Position numbers and translations under genes: made by a program. Source: VFJQ01 sp044226525 (GTDB taxonomy: Bacteria; Verrucomicrobiota; Verrucomicrobiia; Chthoniobacterales; Chthoniobacteraceae). From it: 64,000 bases of DNA. The stretch lies in NCBI GenBank assembly GCA_044226525.1, contig JBGAGV010000001.1, positions 186,001-250,000 of the forward strand, in the 5' to 3' direction. This document shows positions 8,137 to 16,791 of this stretch, piece by piece; positions within the stretch are counted from its first letter, which is position 1, and each line of letters starts with the position of its first letter. A model generated the notes under the pieces. The model ran no database searches. It worked only from the letters and a program-made list of their open reading frames with translations, and was not told the DNA's origin.

Positions 8137-8901
8137 CTACTTCTTCGGTGCGGCGCCCACGCGCCAGGCCAGCGAGGTGTTATGGCTGATGACGTCGTAA
8201 GCTTTGCCACCGAGGAAACCAGGGGCCGCTTCGCGCTGGTGCGATGATTTGAGCAAATACAGTCCTGGCTTTTCCGCGCTGTATTTCACGAAGCCCTCGG
8301 AGTCAGAGATCAACTCCTGCTCGCCCGCGCCGGGCGCAAAGAGGGTGACCTTTGCTCCGGGCAGCGGTTTGCCGCGGAGATAGACACACACCTTGCCGGG
8401 TGCCCCCGTCGGCACGAGATCGAAGTTCAGGCCGGGTTTGCCCGCGCCCCCGCCGACAGGCTGCCAGCGCGCGTAGAAGATCGGTCGGCGTGCGGGTTTT
8501 CCGGGGTCGCCCGGCTTCCCGATGACGGTGAAGCCCGCCTCACTTTGCACCGAATCCTTTGCGGCAGCGCCCATGAGTTGGAAGCCGTCCGCCAGCTTTT
8601 TCACCTCGAACCAATTCACCTGGCCTTCGCGAATGGCGCGTTCTTCCCGCGCGGCCCGGCTCTCTTCGCCCGACGTCTTCTTTGACTCAGTGGGAGCTTC
8701 GGCACCGGGCTTCCACGCCTGCGGCAGCATGAGCATGTCGAGTGCGCCGGGCGATTTCTCCAGGCTCTCCTCAAATTCACCGAAGCGAACGACAAGGCCT
8801 CCTTCGGGCGTGTCTTCGATCCACACGTCGTGCGCGGTGGCTGGAAAAGTGAGCGCGCCGGCGGCGAGGGCGAGGACGGTGGAAAAGAGGCGGGTGTTCA
8901 T
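8137..8901 (-). CDS. Exported DUF4198-like protein
   Basis: 254 residues from the ATG at 8901 (MNTRLFSTVLALAAGALTFPATAH gives a clean signal peptide; the His right after the cleavage site is typical of this group). Mature features are HDVWIEDTPEGGLVVRFGEF, a charged Lys/Glu-rich central segment and a C-terminal immunoglobulin-like module (GKVCVYLRGKPLPGAKVTLFAPGAGEQ, DSEGFVKYSAEKPGLYLLKSSHQRE). DUF4198 proteins are often found beside metal-uptake genes; none is visible here. The gene lies between redoxin and peroxiredoxin genes in the same direction but with 48-110 bp gaps. Family assignment is moderate and the function unknown. Confidence 0.72.
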   Translation of the reverse strand: MNTRLFSTVLALAAGALTFPATAHDVWIEDTPEGGLVVRFGEFEESLEKSPGALDMLMLPQAWKPGAEAPTESKKTSGEESRAAREERAIREGQVNWFEVKKLADGFQLMGAAAKDSVQSEAGFTVIGKPGDPGKPARRPIFYARWQPVGGGAGKPGLNFDLVPTGAPGKVCVYLRGKPLPGAKVTLFAPGAGEQELISDSEGFVKYSAEKPGLYLLKSSHQREAAPGFLGGKAYDVISHNTSLAWRVGAAPKK

Positions 8902-8976
8902 ATCGTTCGGTCGTGCCTGCTCTACCACGGAGGCGCTTCCCCGGGTTTGCGATTCTTTGTCGATGAATTGCGGTCG

Positions 8977-9459
8977 CTATCTGTCGGCCAGCGCGGCCAA
9001 AAGTTGCGCGGCATGTTCGGCGGGCTTCACTTTGCGCAGGACGGCTCGCAGCTTGCCATCGGGGCCGATCACGAAGGTGCTTCGCTCGGTGCCCATATAT
9101 TTGCGGCCATACATGGATTTTTCCACCCACACGCCGAACGCCTCGACGAGCGCGTGGTCTTCATCGACGAGGAGAGGGAAGGGGAGGGACTGTTTCTGGA
9201 TGAATTTCGCGTGGCTGGCCGCGTTGTCGGTGCTGACGCCGAAGACAAGAGCCTTCCCCTGAAAATCCGGCCACGCGTCCCGGAGCCCGCAGGCCTGCGT
9301 GGTGCAGCCGGGCGTGGCGTCCTTCGGGTAAAAATACAGCACGACCGTCTGGCCTTTGAAGTCGCGCAGGGACACCTTTTTCCCGTCATAATCTCCGCCG
9401 ACGGCCAGGGCGGTGAAAGCGGGTGCGGGGTCGCCAGGTTGGAGTTCCTTCGATTTCAT
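8977..9459 (-). CDS. bcp: Thioredoxin-dependent peroxiredoxin, BCP/PrxQ type
   Basis: 160 residues from the ATG at 9459; the in-frame extension upstream is not peroxiredoxin-like. It has the canonical BCP/PrxQ layout: LQPGDPAPAFTA, DFKGQTVVLYFYPKDATPGCTTQACGLRD with peroxidatic C52 and resolving C57, then FGVSTDN, FPLLVDEDHALVEAFGVW and RSTFVIGPDGKL. It reduces hydroperoxides in the cytoplasm using thioredoxin. No signal peptide, unlike the neighbouring redoxin. It is divergent from the PAS-phosphatase gene, with 121 bp between the starts that must hold both promoters. Confidence 0.93.
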   Translation of the reverse strand: MKSKELQPGDPAPAFTALAVGGDYDGKKVSLRDFKGQTVVLYFYPKDATPGCTTQACGLRDAWPDFQGKALVFGVSTDNAASHAKFIQKQSLPFPLLVDEDHALVEAFGVWVEKSMYGRKYMGTERSTFVIGPDGKLRAVLRKVKPAEHAAQLLAALADR

Positions 9460-9580
9460 CGGACGATCTTGCACGCCGGGTTCGGGTCGCCAAGTGCGGT
9501 TTCGACACACCCTGCGCTGGGGCGCGGATTTTTTTTGCACCGGAGGGGCTGGCCCGCGAGAGTAGTCCCCCACGCCCTCC

Positions 9581-11293
9581 ATGAGTAACGACCCGCACGA
9601 ACCGACCCCCGCGGCGAATCCGCTTGGGACGACCATGCGTATCGATCTCTCGCCCGAGGCGCTGGAGGAGGCAAAAAAAGGCAAGATCCCCGAGCCGCGC
9701 CGGCGCAGCGGCCCGATCTCGGTGGGGGCAGCCAAGCCGCGGGTGATCGTGCCGGCGGCGGGAATTGATTTTCAGCAGCTCCTCCAGAGCATCTACGACG
9801 CGGCGGTGATTACTGACCTGAGCGGCACCATCATGATGGTGAACGTGCGGGCGAATCAGTTTTTCCTGACCGCGCCCGGGCAACTTGCGCACCAGAGCAT
9901 CCTCGGTCTGCTCGGCGATCCAGAGGAGCCGATCCTGCAGACGATCACCGAGGCGCTGAAGGCGAATCGTTTCGTGCTCATGCAGGCGATCTGTCCGCGA
10001 ACGGACGGCACTTTTTTCCCGGCGGAGATTTCGGTGAATCGCCTGAGACTGGGCAGTGCGGATCATCTCTGCTTTTTCTTTCGCGACATCACGCTGCGCA
10101 AGGAGCAGGAGGAACGGTTGCGCACCGGCCACACCGCGCTGCAAAACTCCGGCAGCGGCATTCTCATCACCGGGATCGAGGGTGAGGTGGAGTATTGGAA
10201 CCCCGCCTTCCTCGCGCTCTGCTGCCTGACCGAGGCGCGGCACATCGAGGCTCGCAACCTGCGGGATTTTCTCTGCGAGCCAGCCACGGCGGACGAAATC
10301 ATCGCTTTCACGGCCCGCGGCGATGCGTGGTCGGGCGAACTGGAAATGCGCCGGCCCGATGGCTCGACGTTCTTCGGGCAGGTCTCCGTGGCGGCGAACC
10401 TGAACACGGATGGCGAGCAGGTCGGCATGGTTTTCTCGGTGCTTGACGTCACGCCGCAAAAGCGCGCCCAGCAGCAGCTCCAGTCATACGCGGCCCAGTT
10501 GCACAAGACGAACGTGCTGATGCAGGAGGATCTGAACATCGCGTCCGAACTCCACCGGGCGTTTCTCCCGTCCGATTTCCGCGCTTTTCCGCCGGGTGCC
10601 GTTGATGAAGCTGCGCGACTACAGATTCGGAACCTTTACACTCCGAGCGGAACGATCGGCGGCGATTTCTTCGACATTCGCGCGTTGTCGGATCACGAAG
10701 TAGCGATCTTTATCGCCGACGTGATGGGGCACGGCATTCGGGCCGCGCTGGTCGTGGCGACGATGCGCGGGTTGCTCGAGCAGTTGCGTCCGGTGGCCAC
10801 CAATCCCGGCGAACTGATGACACAACTCAACGCCGCCTACGCCGCGATCTTCAAGCACTTCGGCGGCACAGTGGTGTTTGCCACGGCGCTCTATGCGGTC
10901 ATCGACACCCGGACGGGTGTGCTCCGCTGCGCGAACGCGAGCCAGCCCCTTCCATTTGTGCTGCGGCGTGGGGAGGAGCGCAGCGAACAGCTCACGCTGC
11001 CGCGCTCCGCTGCGCTCGGCATTTTTGCGCACACCGCGTATGCCACCCGGGAGTTCCAACTCGCTCCGCGCGATCTGCTCCTTTTTTATACCGACGGCAT
11101 TTCGGAGGCGGAAAATGAAAACGGAGACATCTTTGAGAGTGAGCGGCTCCAAGGCACGCTGAAAACCTTGTTCGACCGGCCCGCACAGGAGCTCTTGGAC
11201 GGTCTGCTGGCGGAGGCCCGGGGCTTTTCGGGGCGCGAGATTTTTGAGGACGACGTCTGCCTGCTGGCCGTCGAAGTAGAACGCCTGGGCTGA
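9581..11293 (+). CDS. PAS-PAS-SpoIIE/RsbU-type PP2C phosphatase
   Basis: 570 residues. A ~60-residue basic N-terminus is followed by PAS 1 (~62-180, ending FRDITLRKEQEERL), PAS 2 (~185-300, ending FSVLDVTPQKRAQQQL) and a coiled-coil linker. The PP2C/SpoIIE domain (~340-566) carries the metal-site motifs GGDFFD (360-365) and ADVMGHG (D380), then FYTDGISEAEN and FEDDVCLLAVE. There are no membrane segments. Such proteins dephosphorylate anti-sigma-antagonist (STAS) proteins in response to PAS-sensed signals; no STAS or RsbW gene is in view. The histidine-kinase gene starts 23 bp downstream, so the two are probably co-transcribed and may share an input. Confidence 0.9.
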   Translation: MSNDPHEPTPAANPLGTTMRIDLSPEALEEAKKGKIPEPRRRSGPISVGAAKPRVIVPAAGIDFQQLLQSIYDAAVITDLSGTIMMVNVRANQFFLTAPGQLAHQSILGLLGDPEEPILQTITEALKANRFVLMQAICPRTDGTFFPAEISVNRLRLGSADHLCFFFRDITLRKEQEERLRTGHTALQNSGSGILITGIEGEVEYWNPAFLALCCLTEARHIEARNLRDFLCEPATADEIIAFTARGDAWSGELEMRRPDGSTFFGQVSVAANLNTDGEQVGMVFSVLDVTPQKRAQQQLQSYAAQLHKTNVLMQEDLNIASELHRAFLPSDFRAFPPGAVDEAARLQIRNLYTPSGTIGGDFFDIRALSDHEVAIFIADVMGHGIRAALVVATMRGLLEQLRPVATNPGELMTQLNAAYAAIFKHFGGTVVFATALYAVIDTRTGVLRCANASQPLPFVLRRGEERSEQLTLPRSAALGIFAHTAYATREFQLAPRDLLLFYTDGISEAENENGDIFESERLQGTLKTLFDRPAQELLDGLLAEARGFSGREIFEDDVCLLAVEVERLG

Positions 11294-11316
11294 AACGCGA
11301 AGAGGGAAGAAATCGG

Positions 11317-12816
11317 ATGTCCAGACGTGCCAAGCCGACGTCCAACGGAGCGACCTCGAAGGCATCGAAATCGCGAACGAAAATCCGTCGCCCCACCAAA
11401 ATGGCGACGCTGAAAAAAAGAAGCGTCCTGAGTGAGTGTGAAGAGCAGCTTCGCACCTTCATCGCCCAAGCGCCCGTAGCCATGGCGATGCTCGATCGGC
11501 AGCAGCGTTATCTCGCGGCGAGCGATCGCTGGCTGGCAGACTTCGGCTTGAGCGGACAGCATATCATCGGGCGCCGCCACTGCGACGTGATGGACAAGCT
11601 GCCGCGCCGCTGGAAAGCGGTGGATCGCCGCTGGTTTGAGCTGGGGGGAGGCGACTCGTTTGAGGAGCGCATCGTGCACGCGGACGGCAGCGAGCAGTGG
11701 GCGCGGCGGGAAGTGCGCCTGTGGTTCACCAACGACGGTGCGGTCGGTGGCATGATCATTTTCAGTGAGGATATCACCGCGCGAAAAAAGGCCGAGCAGG
11801 CCCTGCGGGAGAGCGAAGAGCGTTATCGGTTGCTGGCTGATTACTCGGAAGATTTTGTCGCGCTCAACGATGCGAAAGGGAACCGGATCTACATGAGTCC
11901 ATCCTATTTTCGGCGCACGGGATGGTCGCCGGAGGATCTGAGCAGTAGCTCATGGAAGACTCGCCTTCATCCGGACGAGTTGCCGATGATCGCCCGTGCT
12001 CGCGCCGCTAACCTCGCGGGCGAAACCACGTCGATCGAACATCGCGTGCGTTGCCGGGACGGCTCGTGGATCTGGGCGGAAAACCGATGCAAGCCGGTGC
12101 TCGATGCGAATGGCAAGGTGCAGCACATGGTGGTGTGGGCGCGCGATATTACCGAGCGCAAACGACTGGAGAGCGAGGTCCTGCGCATCTCAGAAGGCGA
12201 ACGGCAACGCGTTGCTGCCGATCTGCACGATGGCGTCCGCCAGGAGCTTCTCGGCATCGGGCTCATCCTCATGGACCTGCGGGTCGATCTCGAACATGCG
12301 CACGATCCGTTGGCCCGAAAACTCCGCGAGATCGAGTCAATGCTGGCGGAAGCGGCGGCGCATACCCGCGAAGTCGCGCTCGGCATCAACCCGATGGTGA
12401 GCCATGGCCGTGGTCTCGTGAGCGCCTTGCGCGGACTGACGATGATCACCGCCCGCAAATACCGGGTGCGGATTTCGTTTGCCTGTCCGACTCCGGTGCT
12501 GATCGAAGATCCTGTTGTGGCGAATGAGGTTTATCGCATCGCGCAGGAAGCGCTGCTCAATGCTGCGCGCCACGCGCGGGCGAAGCGAATCACCCTTCGG
12601 TTCACGGGGAACAGAAAGGAGGTTAGCCTCGCCGTGCGGGACGATGGCCGCGGCCTGCCGGCCAATGTCGCAGCTAAACCTGGCATGGGGCTCCGGTTAA
12701 TAAAATACCGGGCCGGTCTGATTCACGGGCAGCTCAACATTCAGTGCCGTCGGGGTGGGGGAACCGAGGTGGTGCTGCGGGTGGCGAGGGCTTCGAAGGG
12801 GAAGACGAAGAGCTGA
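11317..12816 (+). CDS. PAS-PAS sensor histidine kinase, NarL-type HisKA_3 family
   Basis: 499 residues with a basic Ser/Lys-rich N-terminus. PAS 1 spans ~40-158 (SEDITARKKAEQAL) and PAS 2 ~165-282 (ARDITERKRLESEV). The HisKA_3 helix is GERQRVAADLHDGVRQELLG with phospho-acceptor H304. HATPase motifs follow: N-box EVYRIAQEALLNAARHA (N415), G1 DDGRG (442-446) and G2 GMGL (456-459). No transmembrane segment, so it senses a cytoplasmic signal. Kinases of this type normally act on LuxR-type response regulators; none is encoded in the window. It ends 8 bp from the convergent transhydrogenase gene. Confidence 0.92.
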   Translation: MSRRAKPTSNGATSKASKSRTKIRRPTKMATLKKRSVLSECEEQLRTFIAQAPVAMAMLDRQQRYLAASDRWLADFGLSGQHIIGRRHCDVMDKLPRRWKAVDRRWFELGGGDSFEERIVHADGSEQWARREVRLWFTNDGAVGGMIIFSEDITARKKAEQALRESEERYRLLADYSEDFVALNDAKGNRIYMSPSYFRRTGWSPEDLSSSSWKTRLHPDELPMIARARAANLAGETTSIEHRVRCRDGSWIWAENRCKPVLDANGKVQHMVVWARDITERKRLESEVLRISEGERQRVAADLHDGVRQELLGIGLILMDLRVDLEHAHDPLARKLREIESMLAEAAAHTREVALGINPMVSHGRGLVSALRGLTMITARKYRVRISFACPTPVLIEDPVVANEVYRIAQEALLNAARHARAKRITLRFTGNRKEVSLAVRDDGRGLPANVAAKPGMGLRLIKYRAGLIHGQLNIQCRRGGGTEVVLRVARASKGKTKS

Positions 12817-12824
12817 GGACGTCT

Positions 12825-14210
12825 TTAAGTCGCCTTCACCTGGGTCACGAGTTCGGTCAACGACGCGCGGGCATCGCCGAAAAGCATGCGGCAGTTATCG
12901 CGGACGAAGAGGCGGTTTTCGATGCCGGCGAAGCCTTTGCCCATAGAGCGTTTGAGCACGATGACCGTGCCTGCCTTCTCGGCTTCAATGATGGGCATGC
13001 CGAAAATGGGGCTGGATTTGTCTTCGTGAGCGGCGGGGTTCACCACGTCATTGGCACCGATGACGAGGCACACGTTGACCCGGTCCATCTGCGGGTTGAT
13101 GGCTTCCATCTCGACGAGTTGCTCGTAGGGAACGTTGGCTTCGGCGAGAAGGACGTTCATGTGGCCGGGCATGCGGCCGGCGACGGGGTGGATGGCGAAG
13201 CTCACCTCGACATTGCGGTGCGCGAGTTCGTCAGCGAGTTGCCGGACCTGATGCTGCGCCTGCGCCACGGCGAGGCCGTAGCCGGGCACGATGACGACGT
13301 GCTGTGCGACGCTAAGGAGGAGCGCGGCTTCGTCGGCTTGGATTGGCTTCACCACGCCGCCGGAGACGTCGGCGCCGCCACCGCTTTCGACCGGCGTGCC
13401 GAATGCGCCGAAGAGCACATTCGTGACGGGGCGATTCATTGCTTTGCACATGGCGAGTGTGAGCAGCGTGCCCGACGAGCCGACCAACGTGCCCGCGACG
13501 ATCAGCGCGAGATTGGAAATCGCAAAACCGTCCGCGGCGACGGCGAGACCGGTGAAGGAGTTTAGCAGAGAGATGACTACGGGCATGTCCGCGCCGCCGA
13601 TGGGCAGCACCATGAGCACGCCGAACGCGAGCGCCAGCGCGAGGAAAAGCAGGAATAGGCCGATGGAACTGGTCGTGCCCGCCAGGAACACGCCGAGCAC
13701 GATCACCGCGATGAGGAGCGCAGCGTTGGCAAACTGCTGGCCCGGGTAGGTGATCGGTTTGTCGAAGTGGCCTTCGAGCTTCGCGAAGGCGATGATGCTG
13801 CCCGAAAACGACATTGCTCCGATGACGGCGGCGAAAAGCATCGAAATGAGGAACGTGCTGCCGGCGGCGTGAGCGGCATGGCCGGAAAATTCGATCGTTG
13901 CCACCAAGGCCGCTGCGCCGCCGCCCGCGCCGTTGAACAGCGCGACCATTTGCGGCATCGCCGTCATTTTCACTCGATACGCGCCGACCGCACCGACGCC
14001 GAGGCCGGCGAGAATACCCACGCTCATGAGCGCGATATTGCCCGGGCTCGCGTGGAGCAGCGGCATCGTGGCCACCAGTGCGAGGAGCATGCCGGCGGCA
14101 GCTACGAGGTTGCCCGTGCGGGCGGTTTTCGGGGAGCTGAGAAGCTTGATGCCGACGATGAACAGCACCGAGGCGCCGAGGAAGGCGAGGGCGATCGGGG
14201 TGGTCATCAT
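12825..14210 (-). CDS. pntB: NAD(P) transhydrogenase subunit beta
   Basis: 461 residues. About nine hydrophobic helices fill residues 1-270. The C-terminal NADP-binding domain III (~285-461) shows the family motifs VIVPGYGLAVAQAQHQV, GRMPGHMNVLLAEANVPYEQL and CLVIGANDVVNPAA. It couples proton flow to hydride transfer between NADH and NADP+. The ATG at 14210 overlaps the TGA of the preceding subunit by 4 bp (ATGA), which fixes the start; a second ATG lies one codon on. It is the last gene of the split three-gene pnt set. Confidence 0.95.
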   Translation of the reverse strand: MMTTPIALAFLGASVLFIVGIKLLSSPKTARTGNLVAAAGMLLALVATMPLLHASPGNIALMSVGILAGLGVGAVGAYRVKMTAMPQMVALFNGAGGGAAALVATIEFSGHAAHAAGSTFLISMLFAAVIGAMSFSGSIIAFAKLEGHFDKPITYPGQQFANAALLIAVIVLGVFLAGTTSSIGLFLLFLALALAFGVLMVLPIGGADMPVVISLLNSFTGLAVAADGFAISNLALIVAGTLVGSSGTLLTLAMCKAMNRPVTNVLFGAFGTPVESGGGADVSGGVVKPIQADEAALLLSVAQHVVIVPGYGLAVAQAQHQVRQLADELAHRNVEVSFAIHPVAGRMPGHMNVLLAEANVPYEQLVEMEAINPQMDRVNVCLVIGANDVVNPAAHEDKSSPIFGMPIIEAEKAGTVIVLKRSMGKGFAGIENRLFVRDNCRMLFGDARASLTELVTQVKAT

Positions 14211-14488
14211 TTCTTTTTCCGGAACATCTGGAGCATGCGATCGGTCACCATGAAACCGCCGAAGACATTGGCCGCGCCGAGGACGACGGCGACGAATCCG
14301 GCACTCTTCGCGACCCAGCCTTCCGCGCCGGCCAGTGCGAGCATGCCGCCGACGAGGATGATGCCGTGGATCGCGTTCGTGCCCGACATCAGCGGCGTGT
14401 GCAGCATCGAGGGCACTTTGAAGATCAGCTCGAAGCCGAGGAAGATCGAGAGGATGAAGATGAAGAAGATGAGAAGCTCGGGGCTCAT
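14207..14488 (-). CDS. pntAB: NAD(P) transhydrogenase alpha subunit, membrane part
   Basis: 93 residues with three hydrophobic helices (LLIFFIFILSIFLGFELIF; AIHGIILVGGMLALAG; AGFVAVVLGAANVFGGF) and the end TDRMLQMFRKKK. It corresponds to the C-terminal membrane segment of the single-chain E. coli PntA and is encoded separately here, as in many bacteria. It overlaps pntB by 4 bp. The soluble alpha part is upstream, separated by 122 bp carrying a purine-rich repeat. Confidence 0.93.
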   Translation of the reverse strand: MSPELLIFFIFILSIFLGFELIFKVPSMLHTPLMSGTNAIHGIILVGGMLALAGAEGWVAKSAGFVAVVLGAANVFGGFMVTDRMLQMFRKKK

Positions 14489-14511
14489 GACTGATCTGGT
14501 GAGCGGCGGAT

Positions 14512-14560
14512 TTTAACGCAGAGGCGCAGAGGTCGCCGAGAGGCGCGGAAAAGTTTGGAA
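14512..14560. repeat. GCAGAG-type dispersed-repeat fragment inside the pnt cluster
   Basis: The 122-bp gap between the two alpha-subunit genes begins with iterated near-copies of CGCAGAG/CGCCGAGAGG (aacgcagaggcgcagagg, then cgccgagaggcgcgg). I recognise this style of short iterated block as common intergenic filler in PVC genomes; that is recollection, not a search result. Because the two parts encode one subunit, the repeat presumably lies within an mRNA. Confidence 0.4.
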
Positions 14561-14610
14561 ATCTCTGCGGGCTTTTTGCCGGACGCGCTCCTGTGTTGAA
14601 GGTTCCTTTT

Positions 14611-15738
14611 TCATGCGGTGGCGAGCTTTTCGTTCACGATCTGCCCGCCATGAGTCACGAGGCAGCCTTTGATGATTTCGTCCTCGAGGTTCAGGCGAAG
14701 GGACTTGGTTTCGCGGTCCCAGAACTCTTCCAGCAGCGCGGTGATATTTGACGAATACATCTGGCTCGCATGGACCGGCACGCAGCCGGGGAGATTGGCG
14801 AGGCCCACGATTTTCACCCCGCGCCGGTCGGCGATCTGGCCGGGTTCGACGTCCTCGACATTGCCGCCGCTTTCCACGGCGAGATCGACGACCACGCTGC
14901 CGGGCCGCATTTCGTCGAGCATTTCGGTGGTGACGAGAATCGGCGCGCGCCGGCCGAAAACCTGCGCGGTGGTGATGACCACGTCGGAATCGGCACAGAG
15001 TTTCTTCATCGCGTCGCGCTGAATCCTGAGTTGCTCCTCGGTGAGCGCCTTGGCGTAGCCTTGCGCGGTCTGTCCGGTCTCCCCGAGGTCGATCTTCACA
15101 AAGCGAGCACCGAGCGAACGCACCTGCTCCTCGACGACCGGACGGGTATCGTAGGCATCGACTTTGGCGCCGAGCCGTTTCGCCGTGGCGATGGCCTGCA
15201 GACCGGCGACGCCTGCGCCGATAATGAACACTCGCGCCGGCATGATCGTGCCGGCGGGTGTGGTCATCATGGGAAAGATTTTGTCGGACTGCTGGGACGC
15301 GAGGACCACGCCGGCGTAACCGGCGAGGCTGGCCTGCGAGGAGAGCACGTCCATTTTCTGCGCGCGGGTCGTGCGTGGCACGAGTTCCATGCTGATCGCG
15401 CTCACGCCACGCGTGGCGAAGATGTCCACCAGGTCGCGGGACTGAAACGGATCGAGCAGCGCGATGAGCACCGAACCGTCCTTTAGCGTGGCGGCTTCTT
15501 CGTGTGAAGGCTTGCGGATTTTCAGCACGATGTCCGCGTTGCTCATCAGCGTGTGGCGGTCGGTCTTCACGGTCGCGCCCGCCGCGATGTAGGCATCATC
15601 GCGATGTCCCGCGGAAAAGCCGAGGCCGGCTTCCACTTCCACCTGGGCGCCCAGCTTCACGAGTTTCGCGGCGTGATCGGGAATGAGCGCGACGCGCGTC
15701 TCTCCCGCATGCTTTTCCTTGGGAACGGCGATGGTCAT
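14611..15738 (-). CDS. pntAA: NAD(P) transhydrogenase alpha subunit, NAD-binding part
   Basis: 375 residues from the ATG at 15738 (a GTG lies one codon upstream). It is an alanine dehydrogenase/PNT N-terminal domain followed by a Rossmann NAD domain: TIAVPKEKHAGETRVALIP, KLGAQVEVEAGLGFSAGH, then VFIIGAGVAGLQAIATAKRLGAKVDAYDTRP (GAGVAGLQA dinucleotide loop), EQVRSLGARFVKIDLGETG and ITTAQVFGRRAPILVT. It binds NADH as domain I of the proton-translocating transhydrogenase. First gene of the pnt cluster; divergent from a DUF1080 gene with 242 bp between the starts. Confidence 0.94.
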   Translation of the reverse strand: MTIAVPKEKHAGETRVALIPDHAAKLVKLGAQVEVEAGLGFSAGHRDDAYIAAGATVKTDRHTLMSNADIVLKIRKPSHEEAATLKDGSVLIALLDPFQSRDLVDIFATRGVSAISMELVPRTTRAQKMDVLSSQASLAGYAGVVLASQQSDKIFPMMTTPAGTIMPARVFIIGAGVAGLQAIATAKRLGAKVDAYDTRPVVEEQVRSLGARFVKIDLGETGQTAQGYAKALTEEQLRIQRDAMKKLCADSDVVITTAQVFGRRAPILVTTEMLDEMRPGSVVVDLAVESGGNVEDVEPGQIADRRGVKIVGLANLPGCVPVHASQMYSSNITALLEEFWDRETKSLRLNLEDEIIKGCLVTHGGQIVNEKLATA

Positions 15739-15980
15739 CACGATGGGGGGCGCGAGAGGAGGCTGGTGCGGGAGTCAGCGAAGGTCACGTGGAGGGAATG
15801 CTCGACGCACTGCATGTCTTGGGCCTGCCGTGGTGAGCAAGCTGGATTTTCGGCAAACCACCATCGGGGCGAAAGCGTCCGATGGCGGTGTCGAGTCGCC
15901 GGGCTACCCAAATTGGCGAGCGACTCGCTCTGGAAACCTGCGGTGGTCTGCCGCGAAAGTGTGCGTTCACCCTTATCGAT

Positions 15981-16661
15981 ATGCCCTCACTTCGCTCTCT
16001 GCTCCTCTGTGCCGCGCTCGTTCCCTTCGCTGCGATTGCCGCCGACGATGGGTTCGTGAATCTCTTCGATGGCAAAACGTTGGACGGTTGGGAGCAGCAC
16101 AGCGGTCAGGCGCAGTATCGCGTGGAAGAGGGCGCGGTGGTCGGAAAGACCGTGCTGAACACAGGCAACTCTTTCCTCTGCACGATAAAGAAATACGGCG
16201 ATTTCATCTTCGAGTTCGAATTCAAGGTGGCGGACGACATGAACTCCGGCGTGCAGTTTCGCAGCGCTTTTTACGACAAGGAGACGACCGTTGAGATCGA
16301 CGGTAAGCCGAAAAAATTTCCCGCCGATCGAGTGCATGGTTATCAATACGAAATCGACCCAAGCGCCCGGGCCTACACCGCCGGAGTGTATGACGAAGCA
16401 CGCCGGGGCTGGCTCTTCGACCTGAAGAACAACGAAGCCGCGCGCAAGGCGTTCAAGAAGGGCGAGTGGAACAAGGGGCGCATCGAATGCCGGGGTGAGA
16501 GCATCAAGACGTTCATCAACGATGTGCCGGCGGCGGACCTGAAGGACGGTCTTACGAAGGAAGGCATCATCGCACTTCAAGTCCACGGCATCGGCAACAA
16601 GACGGAGAAAGCCGGCGAGGAAGTGCGCTGGCGGAATCTGCGGATCAAGGAGCTGAAGTAG
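15981..16661 (+). CDS. Secreted DUF1080 (3-keto-disaccharide hydrolase-like) protein
   Basis: 226 residues from the ATG at 15981, giving a signal peptide (PSLRSLLLCAALVPFAAIAA). A classical single DUF1080 domain follows: GFVNLFDGKTLDGWEQHSG, YRVEEGAVVGKTV, FLCTIKKYGDFIFEFEFKV, MNSGVQFRSAFY, VHGYQYEIDPSARAYTAGVYDEARRGWL, GEWNKGRIECRGESIKTFIN, IALQVHGIG and EVRWRNLRIKEL. It is predicted to act on sugars outside the inner membrane. Stand-alone gene, divergent from pntAA and convergent with nuoC. Confidence 0.92.
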   Translation: MPSLRSLLLCAALVPFAAIAADDGFVNLFDGKTLDGWEQHSGQAQYRVEEGAVVGKTVLNTGNSFLCTIKKYGDFIFEFEFKVADDMNSGVQFRSAFYDKETTVEIDGKPKKFPADRVHGYQYEIDPSARAYTAGVYDEARRGWLFDLKNNEAARKAFKKGEWNKGRIECRGESIKTFINDVPAADLKDGLTKEGIIALQVHGIGNKTEKAGEEVRWRNLRIKELK

Positions 16662-16692
16662 GGCTCGGCGCGAGAAGAGACGTCAGGGTCCG

Positions 16693-16764
16693 AAAGATTT
16701 TGTAGGGCAACCGCTCCGGTGGTCCTACAAATCTTTGTCGTGGCAAGCGGGGCGTTTGCCCTAC
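16693..16764. repeat. Compound inverted repeat between convergent genes
   Basis: AAAGATTTTGTAGG (16693-16706) pairs, with one extra T, with CCTACAAATCTTT (16724-16736). GTAGGGCAA (16702-16710) also pairs perfectly with TTGCCCTAC (16756-16764), so two alternative stems share the first arm. It lies in the 130-bp gap between the DUF1080 and nuoC stop codons. It could be a bidirectional terminator or a copy of a dispersed palindromic repeat. Confidence 0.5.
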
Positions 16765-16791
16765 CGGCTCCCCTGTGAATGCGCTGCCACC

